In this document: one piece after another, positions 23,277-37,296 of the stretch | Layout: the number at the start of each line of letters is the position of its first letter | How positions within the stretch are numbered: the first letter of the stretch is position 1 | NCBI GenBank assembly: GCA_037178625.1 | Contig: JAWZXG010000047.1 | Coordinates: forward strand, 1 to 64,000 | DNA: 64,000 bases | Origin: Skeletonema tropicum | Lineage: Eukaryota; Bacillariophyta; Thalassiosirophyceae; Thalassiosirales; Thalassiosiraceae | Reading direction: 5' to 3' | Program-made: the position numbers and the translations under genes | Notes under the pieces: generated by a model | Seen by the model: only the letters and a program-made list of their open reading frames with translations | What the model was told of the DNA's origin: nothing | The model's database searches: none

Positions 23277-24754
23277 TCAAGGTGCAAGTGCAGCTTTATC
23301 GCTGCCCAAAAACCAATCATCCTCAGACTCATCAAGAAAAGTAAGGAATCCAAGCCCAGTCTCATTGTCAGGTCCTTTCACACCGATATCTCTCACATAC
23401 TTCTCATTGAGCACCTCACGGAGGCTTGCATCATGTTTGATAATAACGTCGCTGTACTTTCCACCCTCGGTCATTAGAGCCGCGACCAATCCACACACGT
23501 GGGGAGCAGCCATTGAAGTTCCTAATGTATTGAGAAGAGAAGGAAGCATTGATAATATTAATATTGTGAGGTAATGCTTACAGTAATGGTAATGCAGCAA
23601 GAATGGATTGCTTGAACTGATACTGATAGATATCACCGGGAATTCAAACTTTATGCAAATGCAAACACTATCTACCATAAGCATAAGCATAAGATCTCTC
23701 TAGACATAGACATAGTCAGACTTACCACTCATTTGATGAAGTCCTCCGCCGGGCTTGAAACTGTGGACGTCCACCCCGATACCCGCATAGTCGACTTGAG
23801 CATTGCTGTTGGAAAACCATGCAGTTGGAAGACCCTTGTACTTGCCTACTGCTGCGATGCTGATGACCTCTGGCCTCATCGCAGGATAGCTATTCATGTG
23901 TTCATGGGAGCAGAAAAGGGCATAAGGGACCGCAAGATGAAGCGTTAGATGATATGAAACTGTGAATGAGAATGAGTCCAATCGCAGTCGCGCTGCAAAC
24001 TTCTTACCTCCGTTCGTTTGTGAGAATATTGTCGTCTCCTTCGTTTCCAGCTGCGACGAATCATTAGGAACATTGTTCTCGTAAGCATATTTAACAGCGC
24101 GTCCGATTTCCCAGCTTGCAAATGGACCTCCAAGGAGACATGTTGATCACATCGCATCCATCTTCCACAGCCTGTCTGATAGATCTTGCAATACTGATAT
24201 CTATTCCATTCCCTTCCGCACCAAATACACGATAATCGTAGATCTCTGCCTCAGGTGCCATCATGTGAATAGTGCCTGCTACATGAGTACCATGGTCATC
24301 CTCAGATAGGAGGAGTTCCATAGCGATGCCAAACTTGCTGCTTCACTTGACCATGAAAGCCGGTATGGTCAGCGTCGACTCCACTATCAATGACAGCCAC
24401 ACGTACACCTTTGCCGTTCAGGCCAGCGGTGCGAAGCTTATCGGCGCCAGTCAATTTGACGCCAAGAGGGAGGTTGTCGAAGAAGGCCTCGTCTTCGACG
24501 TCCATCTGCTCAGCGCTCGCTGGCTTCCTGACGACTTTGGGTCTCGAAATCGAGTCTTGACAATCGTCAACCATGAGGAGAGGCTGCGCAGTCGCAGTCG
24601 CAGTGCTCTCAACATTGGTATCAGCGCCGATGCTGACGAATAGTGCAGAGGAGCGAGAATGTGGAATCCTTGTAGGTACAGGTCCGAAGGCGAGAGCAGT
24701 GGGTGCTACTACTGCAGCAAGAGTAAGAGTGAGGGCGATGGGAGAGATCTTCAT
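23277..24754 (-). pseudogene. Subtilase copy 11, frameshifted
   Basis: Exon 1 (24008-24754) has insertions near 24060, 24065, 24135 and 24310. Exon 2 (23726-23889) is intact. Exon 3 (23277-23521) has an in-frame 3-bp duplication near 23443, giving an extra Ile. An extra A lies just inside the intron 2 acceptor (23524) but the terminal AG is kept. Confidence 0.8.
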
Positions 24755-25628
24755 GTTCTTGTTTCTTGTTTATGTTAGTTTAAGTATATTTTGTTTGTTT
24801 GATAAATTTTATGAGAGAATGGTCATTGCCTTTTGCTTTTGCGGCGCTCTTTAAACAAAACAAGATCTTGATATCCAAGATCAGCTGTGTCGTACATCTT
24901 GAGCCAAGACCACATACTTACAGTTACAGCTGTGTCGTACATCGCTGATTGATCTTGGTACAGCAAGTAGCCAGAAAAGCTTCAGCTTTCAGCTGTCAGG
25001 TGTCAGAATCTTTGTCCACATAGGTACTTACGAAGGAGTCAGTACAAAGGCAATCTGGGCTTCAACTTCAACAAGGTACCTTGCTTCTCTACCACAGATA
25101 ACGCAGGTACAACGCGAATGACTTCTATGTGATCTATCGAGCACCTTGCTTCTACCAGAAGATAAAATGATCGATGTGAATTCTACTATTGTACCGAGCA
25201 GCTTGCTTCTCCACGAGAAAGCAAGTGATACATACTGAAAGAGCAGATGGCAGATGGTATTGGTATTGGTTATTGGTACTGGTACGCTCAAGCTCAAGCA
25301 AATATGTGATCACTGTTGAAGAGAAAGCACGTAAGCAGAAGTATGTATTGTATGCAGTACAAGTACAAGGGAGAGATTGGAAACATAGTGTGATCTCACT
25401 TGCAATGCAATAAATGTGGCAATGTGGATTCAAGTTCAAGATCAGATTCGGATTCGGAAGATAGCAACTTATCTATTTTATCCGGATTGACGGTCAAGTT
25501 AATCTGACAGCATTGTACTGCTTACTACACTTTCACTTTCAGCTTTGACCTTTTGCTTTTGGAATCATCACATTCATTATACATATACCAAGAGGAAGGA
25601 GAGGACACATCTCGGATCTCGATCTCAA

Positions 25629-27108
25629 TCAAGGTGCAAGTGCAGCTTTATCGCTGCCCAAAAACCAATCATCCTCAGACTCATCAAGAAAAGTAAGGAA
25701 TCCAAGCCCAGTCTCATTGTCAGGTCCTTTCACACCGATATCTCTCACATACTTCTCATTGAGCACCTCACGGAGGCTTGCATCATGTTTGATAACGTCG
25801 CTGTACCTTTCCACCCTCGGTCATTAGAGCCGCGACCAATCCACACACACGTGGGGAGCAGCCAATTGAAGTTCCTATATGTATTGAGAAGAGAAGGAAG
25901 CAATTGATAATATTAATATTGTGAGGTAATGCTTACAGTAATGGTAATGCAGCAAGAATGGATTGCTTGAACTGATACTGATAGATATCACCGGGAATTC
26001 AAACTTTATGCAAATGCAAACACTATCTACCATAAGCATAAGCATAAGATCTCTCTAGACATAGACATAGTCAGACTTACCACTCATTTGATGAAGTCCT
26101 CCGCCGGGCTTGAAACTGTGGACGTCCACCCCGATACCCGCATAGTCGACTTGAGCATTGCTGTTGGAAAACCATGCAGTTGGAAGACCCTTGTACTTGC
26201 CTACTGCTGCGATGCTGATGACCTCTGGCCTCATCGCAGGATAGCTATTCATGTGTTCATGGGAGCAGAAAAGGGCATAAGGGACGCAAGATGAAGCGTT
26301 AGATGATATGAAACTGTGAATGAGAATGAGTCCAATCGCAGTCGCGCTGCAAACTTCTTACCTCCGTTCGTTTGTGAGAATATTGTCGTCTCCTTCGTTT
26401 CCAGCTGCGACGATCATAGGAACATTGTTCTCGTAAGCATATTTAACAGCGCGTCCGATTTCCCAGCTTGCAAATGGACCTCCAAGAGACATGTTGATGA
26501 TCACATCGCATCCATCTTCCACAGCCTGTCTGATAGATCTTGCAATACTGATATCTATTCCATTCCCTTCCGCACCAAATACACGATAATCGTAGATCTC
26601 TGCCTCAGGTGCCATCATGTGAATAGTGCCTGCTACATGAGTACCATGGTCATCCTCAGATAGAGGAGTTCCATAGCGATGCCAAACTTGCTGCTTCACT
26701 TGACCATGAAAGCCGGTATGGTCAAGCGTCGACTCCACTATCAATGACAGCCACACGTACACCTTTGCCGTTCAGGCCAGCGGTGCGAAGCTTATCGGCG
26801 CCAGTCAATTTGACGCCAAGAGGGAGGTTGTCGAAGAAGGCCTCGTCTTCGACGTCCATCTGCTCAGCGCTCGCTGGCTTCCTGACGACTTTGGGTCTCG
26901 AAATCGAGTCTTGACAATCGTCAACCATGAGGAGAGGCTGCGCAGTCGCAGTCGCAGTGCTCTCAACATTGGTATCAGCGCCGATGCTGACGAATAGTGC
27001 AGAGGAGCGAGAATGTGGAATCCTTGTAGGTACAGGTCCGAAGGCGAGAGCAGTGGGTGCTACTACTGCAGCAAGAGTAAGAGTGAGGGCGATGGGAGAG
27101 ATCTTCAT
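25629..27108 (-). pseudogene. Subtilase copy 12, frameshifted
   Basis: Exon 1 (26362-27108) has an extra A near 26724, which breaks the frame just after catalytic Asp123, and an in-frame GAT duplication near 26497 (extra Ile). Exon 2 (26081-26244) is intact. Exon 3 (25629-25874, +4 nt) has insertions near 25806, 25850 and 25864, the last within the serine-motif region. Confidence 0.8.
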
Positions 27109-27970
27109 GTTCTTGTTCTTGTTTATGTTAGTTTAAGTATATTTTGTTTGTTTGATAAATTTTATGAGAGATGGTCATTGCCTTTTGCTTTTGCGGCGCT
27201 CTTTAAACAAGATCTTGATATCCAAGATCAGCTGTGTCGTACATCTTGAGCCAAGACCACATACTTACAGTTACAGCTGTGTCGTACATCGCTGATTGAT
27301 CTTGGTACAGCAAGTAGCCAGAAAGCTTCAGCTTTCAGCTGTCAGGTGTCAGAATCTTTGTCCACATAGGTACTTACGAAGGAGTCAGTACAAAGGCAAT
27401 CTGGCTTCAACTTCAACAAGGTACCTTGCTTCTCTACCACAGATAACGCAGGTACAACGCGAATGACTTCTATGTGATCTATCGAGCACCTTGCTTCTAC
27501 CAGAAGATAAAATGATCGATGTGAATTCTACTATTGTACCGAGCAGCTTGCTTCTCCACGAGAAAGCAAGTGATACATACTGAAAGAGCAGATGGCAGAT
27601 GGTATTGGTATTGGTATTGGTACTGGTACGCTCAAGCTCAAGCAAATATGTGATCACTGTTGAAGAGAAAGCACGTAAGCAGAAGTATGTATTGTATGCA
27701 GTACAAGTACAAGGGAGAGATTGGAAACATAGTGTGATCTCACTTGCAATGCAATAAATGTGGCAATGTGGATTCAAGTTCAAGATCAGATTCGGATTCG
27801 GAAGATAGCAACTTATCTATTTTATCCGGATTGACGGTCAAGTTAATCTGACAGCATTGTACTGCTTACTACACTTTCACTTTCAGCTTTGACCTTTTGC
27901 TTTTGGAATCATCACATTCATATACATATACCAAGAGGAAGGAGAGGACACATCTCGATCTCGATCTCAA

Positions 27971-29439
27971 TCAAGGTGCAAGTGCAGCTTTATCGCTGCC
28001 CAAAAACCAATCATCCTCAGACTCATCAAGAAAAGTAAGGAATCCAAGCCCAGTCTCATTGTCAGGTCCTTTCACACCGATATCTCTCACATACTTCTCA
28101 TTGAGCACCTCACGGAGGCTTGCATCATGTTTGATAACGTCGCTGTACTTTCCACCCTCGGTCATTAGAGCCGCGACCAATCCACACACGTGGGGAGCAG
28201 CCATTGAAGTTCCTATGTATTGAGAAGAGAAGGAAGCATTGATAATATTAATATTGTGAGGTAATGCTTACAGTAATGGTAATGCAGCAAGAATGGATTG
28301 CTTGAACTGATACTGATAGATATCACCGGGAATTCAAACTTTATGCAAATGCAAACACTATCTACCATAAGCATAAGCATAAGATCTCTCTAGACATAGA
28401 CATAGTCAGACTTACCACTCATTTGATGAAGTCCTCCGCCGGGCTTGAAACTGTGGACGTCCACCCCGATACCCGCATAGTCGACTTGAGCATTGCTGTT
28501 GGAAAACCATGCAGTTGGAAGACCCTTGTACTTGCCTACTGCTGCGATGCTGATGACCTCTGGCCTCATCGCAGGATAGCTATTCATGTGTTCATGGGAG
28601 CAGAAAAGGGCATAAGGGACGCAAGATGAAGCGTTAGATGATATGAAACTGTGAATGAGAATGAGTCCAATCGCAGTCGCGCTGCAAACTTCTTACCTCC
28701 GTTCGTTTGTGAGAATATTGTCGTCTCCTTCGTTTCCAGCTGCGACGATCATAGGAACATTGTTCTCGTAAGCATATTTAACAGCGCGTCCGATTTCCCA
28801 GCTTGCAAATGGACCTCCAAGAGACATGTTGATCACATCGCATCCATCTTCCACAGCCTGTCTGATAGATCTTGCAATACTGATATCTATTCCATTCCCT
28901 TCCGCACCAAATACACGATAATCGTAGATCTCTGCCTCAGGTGCCATCATGTGAATAGTGCCTGCTACATGAGTACCATGGTCATCCTCAGATAGAGGAG
29001 TTCCATAGCGATGCCAAACTTGCTGCTTCACTTGACCATGAAAGCCGGTATGGTCAGCGTCGACTCCACTATCAATGACAGCCACACGTACACCTTTGCC
29101 GTTCAGGCCAGCGGTGCGAAGCTTATCGGCGCCAGTCAATTTGACGCCAAGAGGGAGGTTGTCGAAGAAGGCCTCGTCTTCGACGTCCATCTGCTCAGCG
29201 CTCGCTGGCTTCCTGACGACTTTGGGTCTCGAAATCGAGTCTTGACAATCGTCAACCATGAGGAGAGGCTGCGCAGTCGCAGTCGCAGTGCTCTCAACAT
29301 TGGTATCAGCGCCGATGCTGACGAATAGTGCAGAGGAGCGAGAATGTGGAATCCTTGTAGGTACAGGTCCGAAGGCGAGAGCAGTGGGTGCTACTACTGC
29401 AGCAAGAGTAAGAGTGAGGGCGATGGGAGAGATCTTCAT
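27971..29439 (-). CDS. Subtilisin-like serine protease, copy 13
   Basis: Exons 28697-29439, 28416-28579 and 27971-28212 are intact; the product equals copy 2. This copy opens a long clean stretch after the indel-rich block. Confidence 0.92.
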
Positions 29440-30301
29440 GTTCTTGTTCTTGTTTATGTTAGTTTAAGTATATTTTGTTTGTTTGATAAATTTTATGAGA
29501 GATGGTCATTGCCTTTTGCTTTTGCGGCGCTCTTTAAACAAGATCTTGATATCCAAGATCAGCTGTGTCGTACATCTTGAGCCAAGACCACATACTTACA
29601 GTTACAGCTGTGTCGTACATCGCTGATTGATCTTGGTACAGCAAGTAGCCAGAAAGCTTCAGCTTTCAGCTGTCAGGTGTCAGAATCTTTGTCCACATAG
29701 GTACTTACGAAGGAGTCAGTACAAAGGCAATCTGGCTTCAACTTCAACAAGGTACCTTGCTTCTCTACCACAGATAACGCAGGTACAACGCGAATGACTT
29801 CTATGTGATCTATCGAGCACCTTGCTTCTACCAGAAGATAAAATGATCGATGTGAATTCTACTATTGTACCGAGCAGCTTGCTTCTCCACGAGAAAGCAA
29901 GTGATACATACTGAAAGAGCAGATGGCAGATGGTATTGGTATTGGTATTGGTACTGGTACGCTCAAGCTCAAGCAAATATGTGATCACTGTTGAAGAGAA
30001 AGCACGTAAGCAGAAGTATGTATTGTATGCAGTACAAGTACAAGGGAGAGATTGGAAACATAGTGTGATCTCACTTGCAATGCAATAAATGTGGCAATGT
30101 GGATTCAAGTTCAAGATCAGATTCGGATTCGGAAGATAGCAACTTATCTATTTTATCCGGATTGACGGTCAAGTTAATCTGACAGCATTGTACTGCTTAC
30201 TACACTTTCACTTTCAGCTTTGACCTTTTGCTTTTGGAATCATCACATTCATATACATATACCAAGAGGAAGGAGAGGACACATCTCGATCTCGATCTCA
30301 A

Positions 30302-31770
30302 TCAAGGTGCAAGTGCAGCTTTATCGCTGCCCAAAAACCAATCATCCTCAGACTCATCAAGAAAAGTAAGGAATCCAAGCCCAGTCTCATTGTCAGGTCC
30401 TTTCACACCGATATCTCTCACATACTTCTCATTGAGCACCTCACGGAGGCTTGCATCATGTTTGATAACGTCGCTGTACTTTCCACCCTCGGTCATTAGA
30501 GCCGCGACCAATCCACACACGTGGGGAGCAGCCATTGAAGTTCCTATGTATTGAGAAGAGAAGGAAGCATTGATAATATTAATATTGTGAGGTAATGCTT
30601 ACAGTAATGGTAATGCAGCAAGAATGGATTGCTTGAACTGATACTGATAGATATCACCGGGAATTCAAACTTTATGCAAATGCAAACACTATCTACCATA
30701 AGCATAAGCATAAGATCTCTCTAGACATAGACATAGTCAGACTTACCACTCATTTGATGAAGTCCTCCGCCGGGCTTGAAACTGTGGACGTCCACCCCGA
30801 TACCCGCATAGTCGACTTGAGCATTGCTGTTGGAAAACCATGCAGTTGGAAGACCCTTGTACTTGCCTACTGCTGCGATGCTGATGACCTCTGGCCTCAT
30901 CGCAGGATAGCTATTCATGTGTTCATGGGAGCAGAAAAGGGCATAAGGGACGCAAGATGAAGCGTTAGATGATATGAAACTGTGAATGAGAATGAGTCCA
31001 ATCGCAGTCGCGCTGCAAACTTCTTACCTCCGTTCGTTTGTGAGAATATTGTCGTCTCCTTCGTTTCCAGCTGCGACGATCATAGGAACATTGTTCTCGT
31101 AAGCATATTTAACAGCGCGTCCGATTTCCCAGCTTGCAAATGGACCTCCAAGAGACATGTTGATCACATCGCATCCATCTTCCACAGCCTGTCTGATAGA
31201 TCTTGCAATACTGATATCTATTCCATTCCCTTCCGCACCAAATACACGATAATCGTAGATCTCTGCCTCAGGTGCCATCATGTGAATAGTGCCTGCTACA
31301 TGAGTACCATGGTCATCCTCAGATAGAGGAGTTCCATAGCGATGCCAAACTTGCTGCTTCACTTGACCATGAAAGCCGGTATGGTCAGCGTCGACTCCAC
31401 TATCAATGACAGCCACACGTACACCTTTGCCGTTCAGGCCAGCGGTGCGAAGCTTATCGGCGCCAGTCAATTTGACGCCAAGAGGGAGGTTGTCGAAGAA
31501 GGCCTCGTCTTCGACGTCCATCTGCTCAGCGCTCGCTGGCTTCCTGACGACTTTGGGTCTCGAAATCGAGTCTTGACAATCGTCAACCATGAGGAGAGGC
31601 TGCGCAGTCGCAGTCGCAGTGCTCTCAACATTGGTATCAGCGCCGATGCTGACGAATAGTGCAGAGGAGCGAGAATGTGGAATCCTTGTAGGTACAGGTC
31701 CGAAGGCGAGAGCAGTGGGTGCTACTACTGCAGCAAGAGTAAGAGTGAGGGCGATGGGAGAGATCTTCAT
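30302..31770 (-). CDS. Subtilisin-like serine protease, copy 14
   Basis: Exons 31028-31770, 30747-30910 and 30302-30543 are intact; the product equals copy 2, exactly 2,331 bp from copy 13. Confidence 0.92.
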
Positions 31771-32651
31771 GTTCTTGTTCTTGTTTATGTTAGTTTAAGT
31801 ATATTTTGTTTGTTTGATAAATTTTATGAGAGATGGTCATTGCCTTTTGCTTTTGCGGCGCTCTTTAAACAAGATCTTGATATCCAAGATCAGCTGTGTC
31901 GTACATCTTGAGCCAAGACCACATACTTACAGTTACAGCTGTGTCGTACATCGCTGATTGATCTTGGTACAGCAAGTAGCCAGAAAGCTTCAGCTTTCAG
32001 CTGTCAGGTGTCAGAATCTTTGTCCACATAGGTACTTACGAAGGAGTCAGTACAAAGGCAATCTGGCTTCAACTTCAACAAGGTACCTTGCTTCTCTACC
32101 ACAGATAACGCAGGTACAACGCGAATGACTTCTATGTGATCTATCGAGCACCTTGCTTCTACCAGAAGATAAAATGATCGATGTGAATTCTACTATTGTA
32201 CCGAGCAGCTTGCTTCTCCACGAGAAAGCAAGTGATACATACTGAAAGAGCAGATGGCAGATGGTATTGGTATTGGTATTGGTACTGGTACGCTCAAGCT
32301 CAAGCAAATATGTGATCACTGTTGAAGAGAAAGCACGTAAGCAGAAGTATGTATTGTATGCAGTACAAGTACAAGGGAGAGATTGGAAACATAGTGTGAT
32401 CTCACTTGCAATGCAATAAATGTGGCAATGTGGATTCAAGTTCAAGATCAGATTCGGATTCGGAAGATAGCAACTTATCTATTTTATCCGGATTGACGGT
32501 CAAGTTAATCTGACAGCATTGTACTGCTTACTACACTTTCACTTTCAGCTTTGACCTTTTGCTTTTGGAATCATCACATTCATATACATATACCAAGAGG
32601 AAGGAGAGGACACATCTCGATCTCGATCTCAATCAAGGTGCAAGTGCAGCT

Positions 32652-34103
32652 TTATCGCTGCCCAAAAAACCAATCATCCTCAGACTCATCAAGAAAAGTA
32701 AGGAATCCAAGCCCAGTCTCATTGTCAGGTCCTTTCACACCGATATCTCTCACATACTTCTCATTGAGCACCTCACGGAGGCTTGCATCATGTTTGATAA
32801 CGTCGCTGTACTTTCCACCCTCGGTCATTAGAGCCGCGACCAATCCACACACGTGGGGAGCAGCCATTGAAGTTCCTATGTATTGAGAAGAGAAGGAAGC
32901 ATTGATAATATTAATATTGTGAGGTAATGCTTACAGTAATGGTAATGCAGCAAGAATGGATTGCTTGAACTGATACTGATAGATATCACCGGGAATTCAA
33001 AACTTTATGCAAATGCAAACACTATCTACCATAAGCATAAGCATAAGATCTCTCTAGACATAGACATAGTCAGACTTACCACTCATTTGATGAAGTCCTC
33101 CGCCGGGCTTGAAACTGTGGACGTCCACCCCGATACCCGCATAGTCGACTTGAGCATTGCTGTTGGAAAACCATGCAGTTGGAAGACCCTTGTACTTGCC
33201 TACTGCTGCGATGCTGATGACCTCTGGCCTCATCGCAGGATAGCTATTCATGTGTTCATGGGAGCAGAAAAGGGCATAAGGGACGCAAGATGAAGCGTTA
33301 GATGATATGAAACTGTGAATGAGAATGAGTCCAATCGCAGTCGCGCTGCAAACTTCTTACCTCCGTTCGTTTGTGAGAATATTGTCGTCTCCTTCGTTTC
33401 CAGCTGCGACGATCATAGGAACATTGTTCTCGTAAGCATATTTAACAGCGCGTCCGATTTCCCAGCTTGCAAATGGACCTCCAAGAGACATGTTGATCAC
33501 ATCGCATCCATCTTCCACAGCCTGTCTGATAGATCTTGCAATACTGATATCTATTCCATTCCCTTCCGCACCAAATACACGATAATCGTAGATCTCTGCC
33601 TCAGGTGCCATCATGTGAATAGTGCCTGCTACATGAGTACCATGGTCATCCTCAGATAGAGGAGTTCCATAGCGATGCCAAACTTGCTGCTTCACTTGAC
33701 CATGAAAGCCGGTATGGTCAGCGTCGACTCCACTATCAATGACAGCCACACGTACACCTTTGCCGTTCAGGCCAGCGGTGCGAAGCTTATCGGCGCCAGT
33801 CAATTTGACGCCAAGAGGGAGGTTGTCGAAGAAGGCCTCGTCTTCGACGTCCATCTGCTCAGCGCTCGCTGGCTTCCTGACGACTTTGGGTCTCGAAATC
33901 GAGTCTTGACAATCGTCAACCATGAGGAGAGGCTGCGCAGTCGCAGTCGCAGTGCTCTCAACATTGGTATCAGCGCCGATGCTGACGAATAGTGCAGAGG
34001 AGCGAGAATGTGGAATCCTTGTAGGTACAGGTCCGAAGGCGAGAGCAGTGGGTGCTACTACTGCAGCAAGAGTAAGAGTGAGGGCGATGGGAGAGATCTT
34101 CAT
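32652..34103 (-). CDS. Subtilisin-like serine protease, copy 15, altered C-terminus
   Basis: Exon 1 (33361-34103) and exon 2 (33080-33243) are intact. Exon 3 begins at 32875; one extra A in the A-run near 32664-32669 shifts the last codons so the protein ends DDWFFGQR at 32652 instead of running to 32633, giving 376 residues. The catalytic domain is complete. Intron 2 has an extra A near 33001. The same exon 3 change is present in copy 26. Confidence 0.85.
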
Positions 34104-34965
34104 GTTCTTGTTCTTGTTTATGTTAGTTTAAGTATATTTTGTTTGTTTGATAAATTTTATGAGAGATGGTCATTGCCTTTTGCTTTTGCGGCGCTCTTTA
34201 AACAAGATCTTGATATCCAAGATCAGCTGTGTCGTACATCTTGAGCCAAGACCACATACTTACAGTTACAGCTGTGTCGTACATCGCTGATTGATCTTGG
34301 TACAGCAAGTAGCCAGAAAGCTTCAGCTTTCAGCTGTCAGGTGTCAGAATCTTTGTCCACATAGGTACTTACGAAGGAGTCAGTACAAAGGCAATCTGGC
34401 TTCAACTTCAACAAGGTACCTTGCTTCTCTACCACAGATAACGCAGGTACAACGCGAATGACTTCTATGTGATCTATCGAGCACCTTGCTTCTACCAGAA
34501 GATAAAATGATCGATGTGAATTCTACTATTGTACCGAGCAGCTTGCTTCTCCACGAGAAAGCAAGTGATACATACTGAAAGAGCAGATGGCAGATGGTAT
34601 TGGTATTGGTATTGGTACTGGTACGCTCAAGCTCAAGCAAATATGTGATCACTGTTGAAGAGAAAGCACGTAAGCAGAAGTATGTATTGTATGCAGTACA
34701 AGTACAAGGGAGAGATTGGAAACATAGTGTGATCTCACTTGCAATGCAATAAATGTGGCAATGTGGATTCAAGTTCAAGATCAGATTCGGATTCGGAAGA
34801 TAGCAACTTATCTATTTTATCCGGATTGACGGTCAAGTTAATCTGACAGCATTGTACTGCTTACTACACTTTCACTTTCAGCTTTGACCTTTTGCTTTTG
34901 GAATCATCACATTCATATACATATACCAAGAGGAAGGAGAGGACACATCTCGATCTCGATCTCAA

Positions 34966-36434
34966 TCAAGGTGCAAGTGCAGCTTTATCGCTGCCCAAAA
35001 ACCAATCATCCTCAGACTCATCAAGAAAAGTAAGGAATCCAAGCCCAGTCTCATTGTCAGGTCCTTTCACACCGATATCTCTCACATACTTCTCATTGAG
35101 CACCTCACGGAGGCTTGCATCATGTTTGATAACGTCGCTGTACTTTCCACCCTCGGTCATTAGAGCCGCGACCAATCCACACACGTGGGGAGCAGCCATT
35201 GAAGTTCCTATGTATTGAGAAGAGAAGGAAGCATTGATAATATTAATATTGTGAGGTAATGCTTACAGTAATGGTAATGCAGCAAGAATGGATTGCTTGA
35301 ACTGATACTGATAGATATCACCGGGAATTCAAACTTTATGCAAATGCAAACACTATCTACCATAAGCATAAGCATAAGATCTCTCTAGACATAGACATAG
35401 TCAGACTTACCACTCATTTGATGAAGTCCTCCGCCGGGCTTGAAACTGTGGACGTCCACCCCGATACCCGCATAGTCGACTTGAGCATTGCTGTTGGAAA
35501 ACCATGCAGTTGGAAGACCCTTGTACTTGCCTACTGCTGCGATGCTGATGACCTCTGGCCTCATCGCAGGATAGCTATTCATGTGTTCATGGGAGCAGAA
35601 AAGGGCATAAGGGACGCAAGATGAAGCGTTAGATGATATGAAACTGTGAATGAGAATGAGTCCAATCGCAGTCGCGCTGCAAACTTCTTACCTCCGTTCG
35701 TTTGTGAGAATATTGTCGTCTCCTTCGTTTCCAGCTGCGACGATCATAGGAACATTGTTCTCGTAAGCATATTTAACAGCGCGTCCGATTTCCCAGCTTG
35801 CAAATGGACCTCCAAGAGACATGTTGATCACATCGCATCCATCTTCCACAGCCTGTCTGATAGATCTTGCAATACTGATATCTATTCCATTCCCTTCCGC
35901 ACCAAATACACGATAATCGTAGATCTCTGCCTCAGGTGCCATCATGTGAATAGTGCCTGCTACATGAGTACCATGGTCATCCTCAGATAGAGGAGTTCCA
36001 TAGCGATGCCAAACTTGCTGCTTCACTTGACCATGAAAGCCGGTATGGTCAGCGTCGACTCCACTATCAATGACAGCCACACGTACACCTTTGCCGTTCA
36101 GGCCAGCGGTGCGAAGCTTATCGGCGCCAGTCAATTTGACGCCAAGAGGGAGGTTGTCGAAGAAGGCCTCGTCTTCGACGTCCATCTGCTCAGCGCTCGC
36201 TGGCTTCCTGACGACTTTGGGTCTCGAAATCGAGTCTTGACAATCGTCAACCATGAGGAGAGGCTGCGCAGTCGCAGTCGCAGTGCTCTCAACATTGGTA
36301 TCAGCGCCGATGCTGACGAATAGTGCAGAGGAGCGAGAATGTGGAATCCTTGTAGGTACAGGTCCGAAGGCGAGAGCAGTGGGTGCTACTACTGCAGCAA
36401 GAGTAAGAGTGAGGGCGATGGGAGAGATCTTCAT
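34966..36434 (-). CDS. Subtilisin-like serine protease, copy 16
   Basis: Exons 35692-36434, 35411-35574 and 34966-35207 are intact; the product equals copy 2. Confidence 0.92.
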
Positions 36435-37296
36435 GTTCTTGTTCTTGTTTATGTTAGTTTAAGTATATTTTGTTTGTTTGATAAATTTTATGAGAGATGG
36501 TCATTGCCTTTTGCTTTTGCGGCGCTCTTTAAACAAGATCTTGATATCCAAGATCAGCTGTGTCGTACATCTTGAGCCAAGACCACATACTTACAGTTAC
36601 AGCTGTGTCGTACATCGCTGATTGATCTTGGTACAGCAAGTAGCCAGAAAGCTTCAGCTTTCAGCTGTCAGGTGTCAGAATCTTTGTCCACATAGGTACT
36701 TACGAAGGAGTCAGTACAAAGGCAATCTGGCTTCAACTTCAACAAGGTACCTTGCTTCTCTACCACAGATAACGCAGGTACAACGCGAATGACTTCTATG
36801 TGATCTATCGAGCACCTTGCTTCTACCAGAAGATAAAATGATCGATGTGAATTCTACTATTGTACCGAGCAGCTTGCTTCTCCACGAGAAAGCAAGTGAT
36901 ACATACTGAAAGAGCAGATGGCAGATGGTATTGGTATTGGTATTGGTACTGGTACGCTCAAGCTCAAGCAAATATGTGATCACTGTTGAAGAGAAAGCAC
37001 GTAAGCAGAAGTATGTATTGTATGCAGTACAAGTACAAGGGAGAGATTGGAAACATAGTGTGATCTCACTTGCAATGCAATAAATGTGGCAATGTGGATT
37101 CAAGTTCAAGATCAGATTCGGATTCGGAAGATAGCAACTTATCTATTTTATCCGGATTGACGGTCAAGTTAATCTGACAGCATTGTACTGCTTACTACAC
37201 TTTCACTTTCAGCTTTGACCTTTTGCTTTTGGAATCATCACATTCATATACATATACCAAGAGGAAGGAGAGGACACATCTCGATCTCGATCTCAA

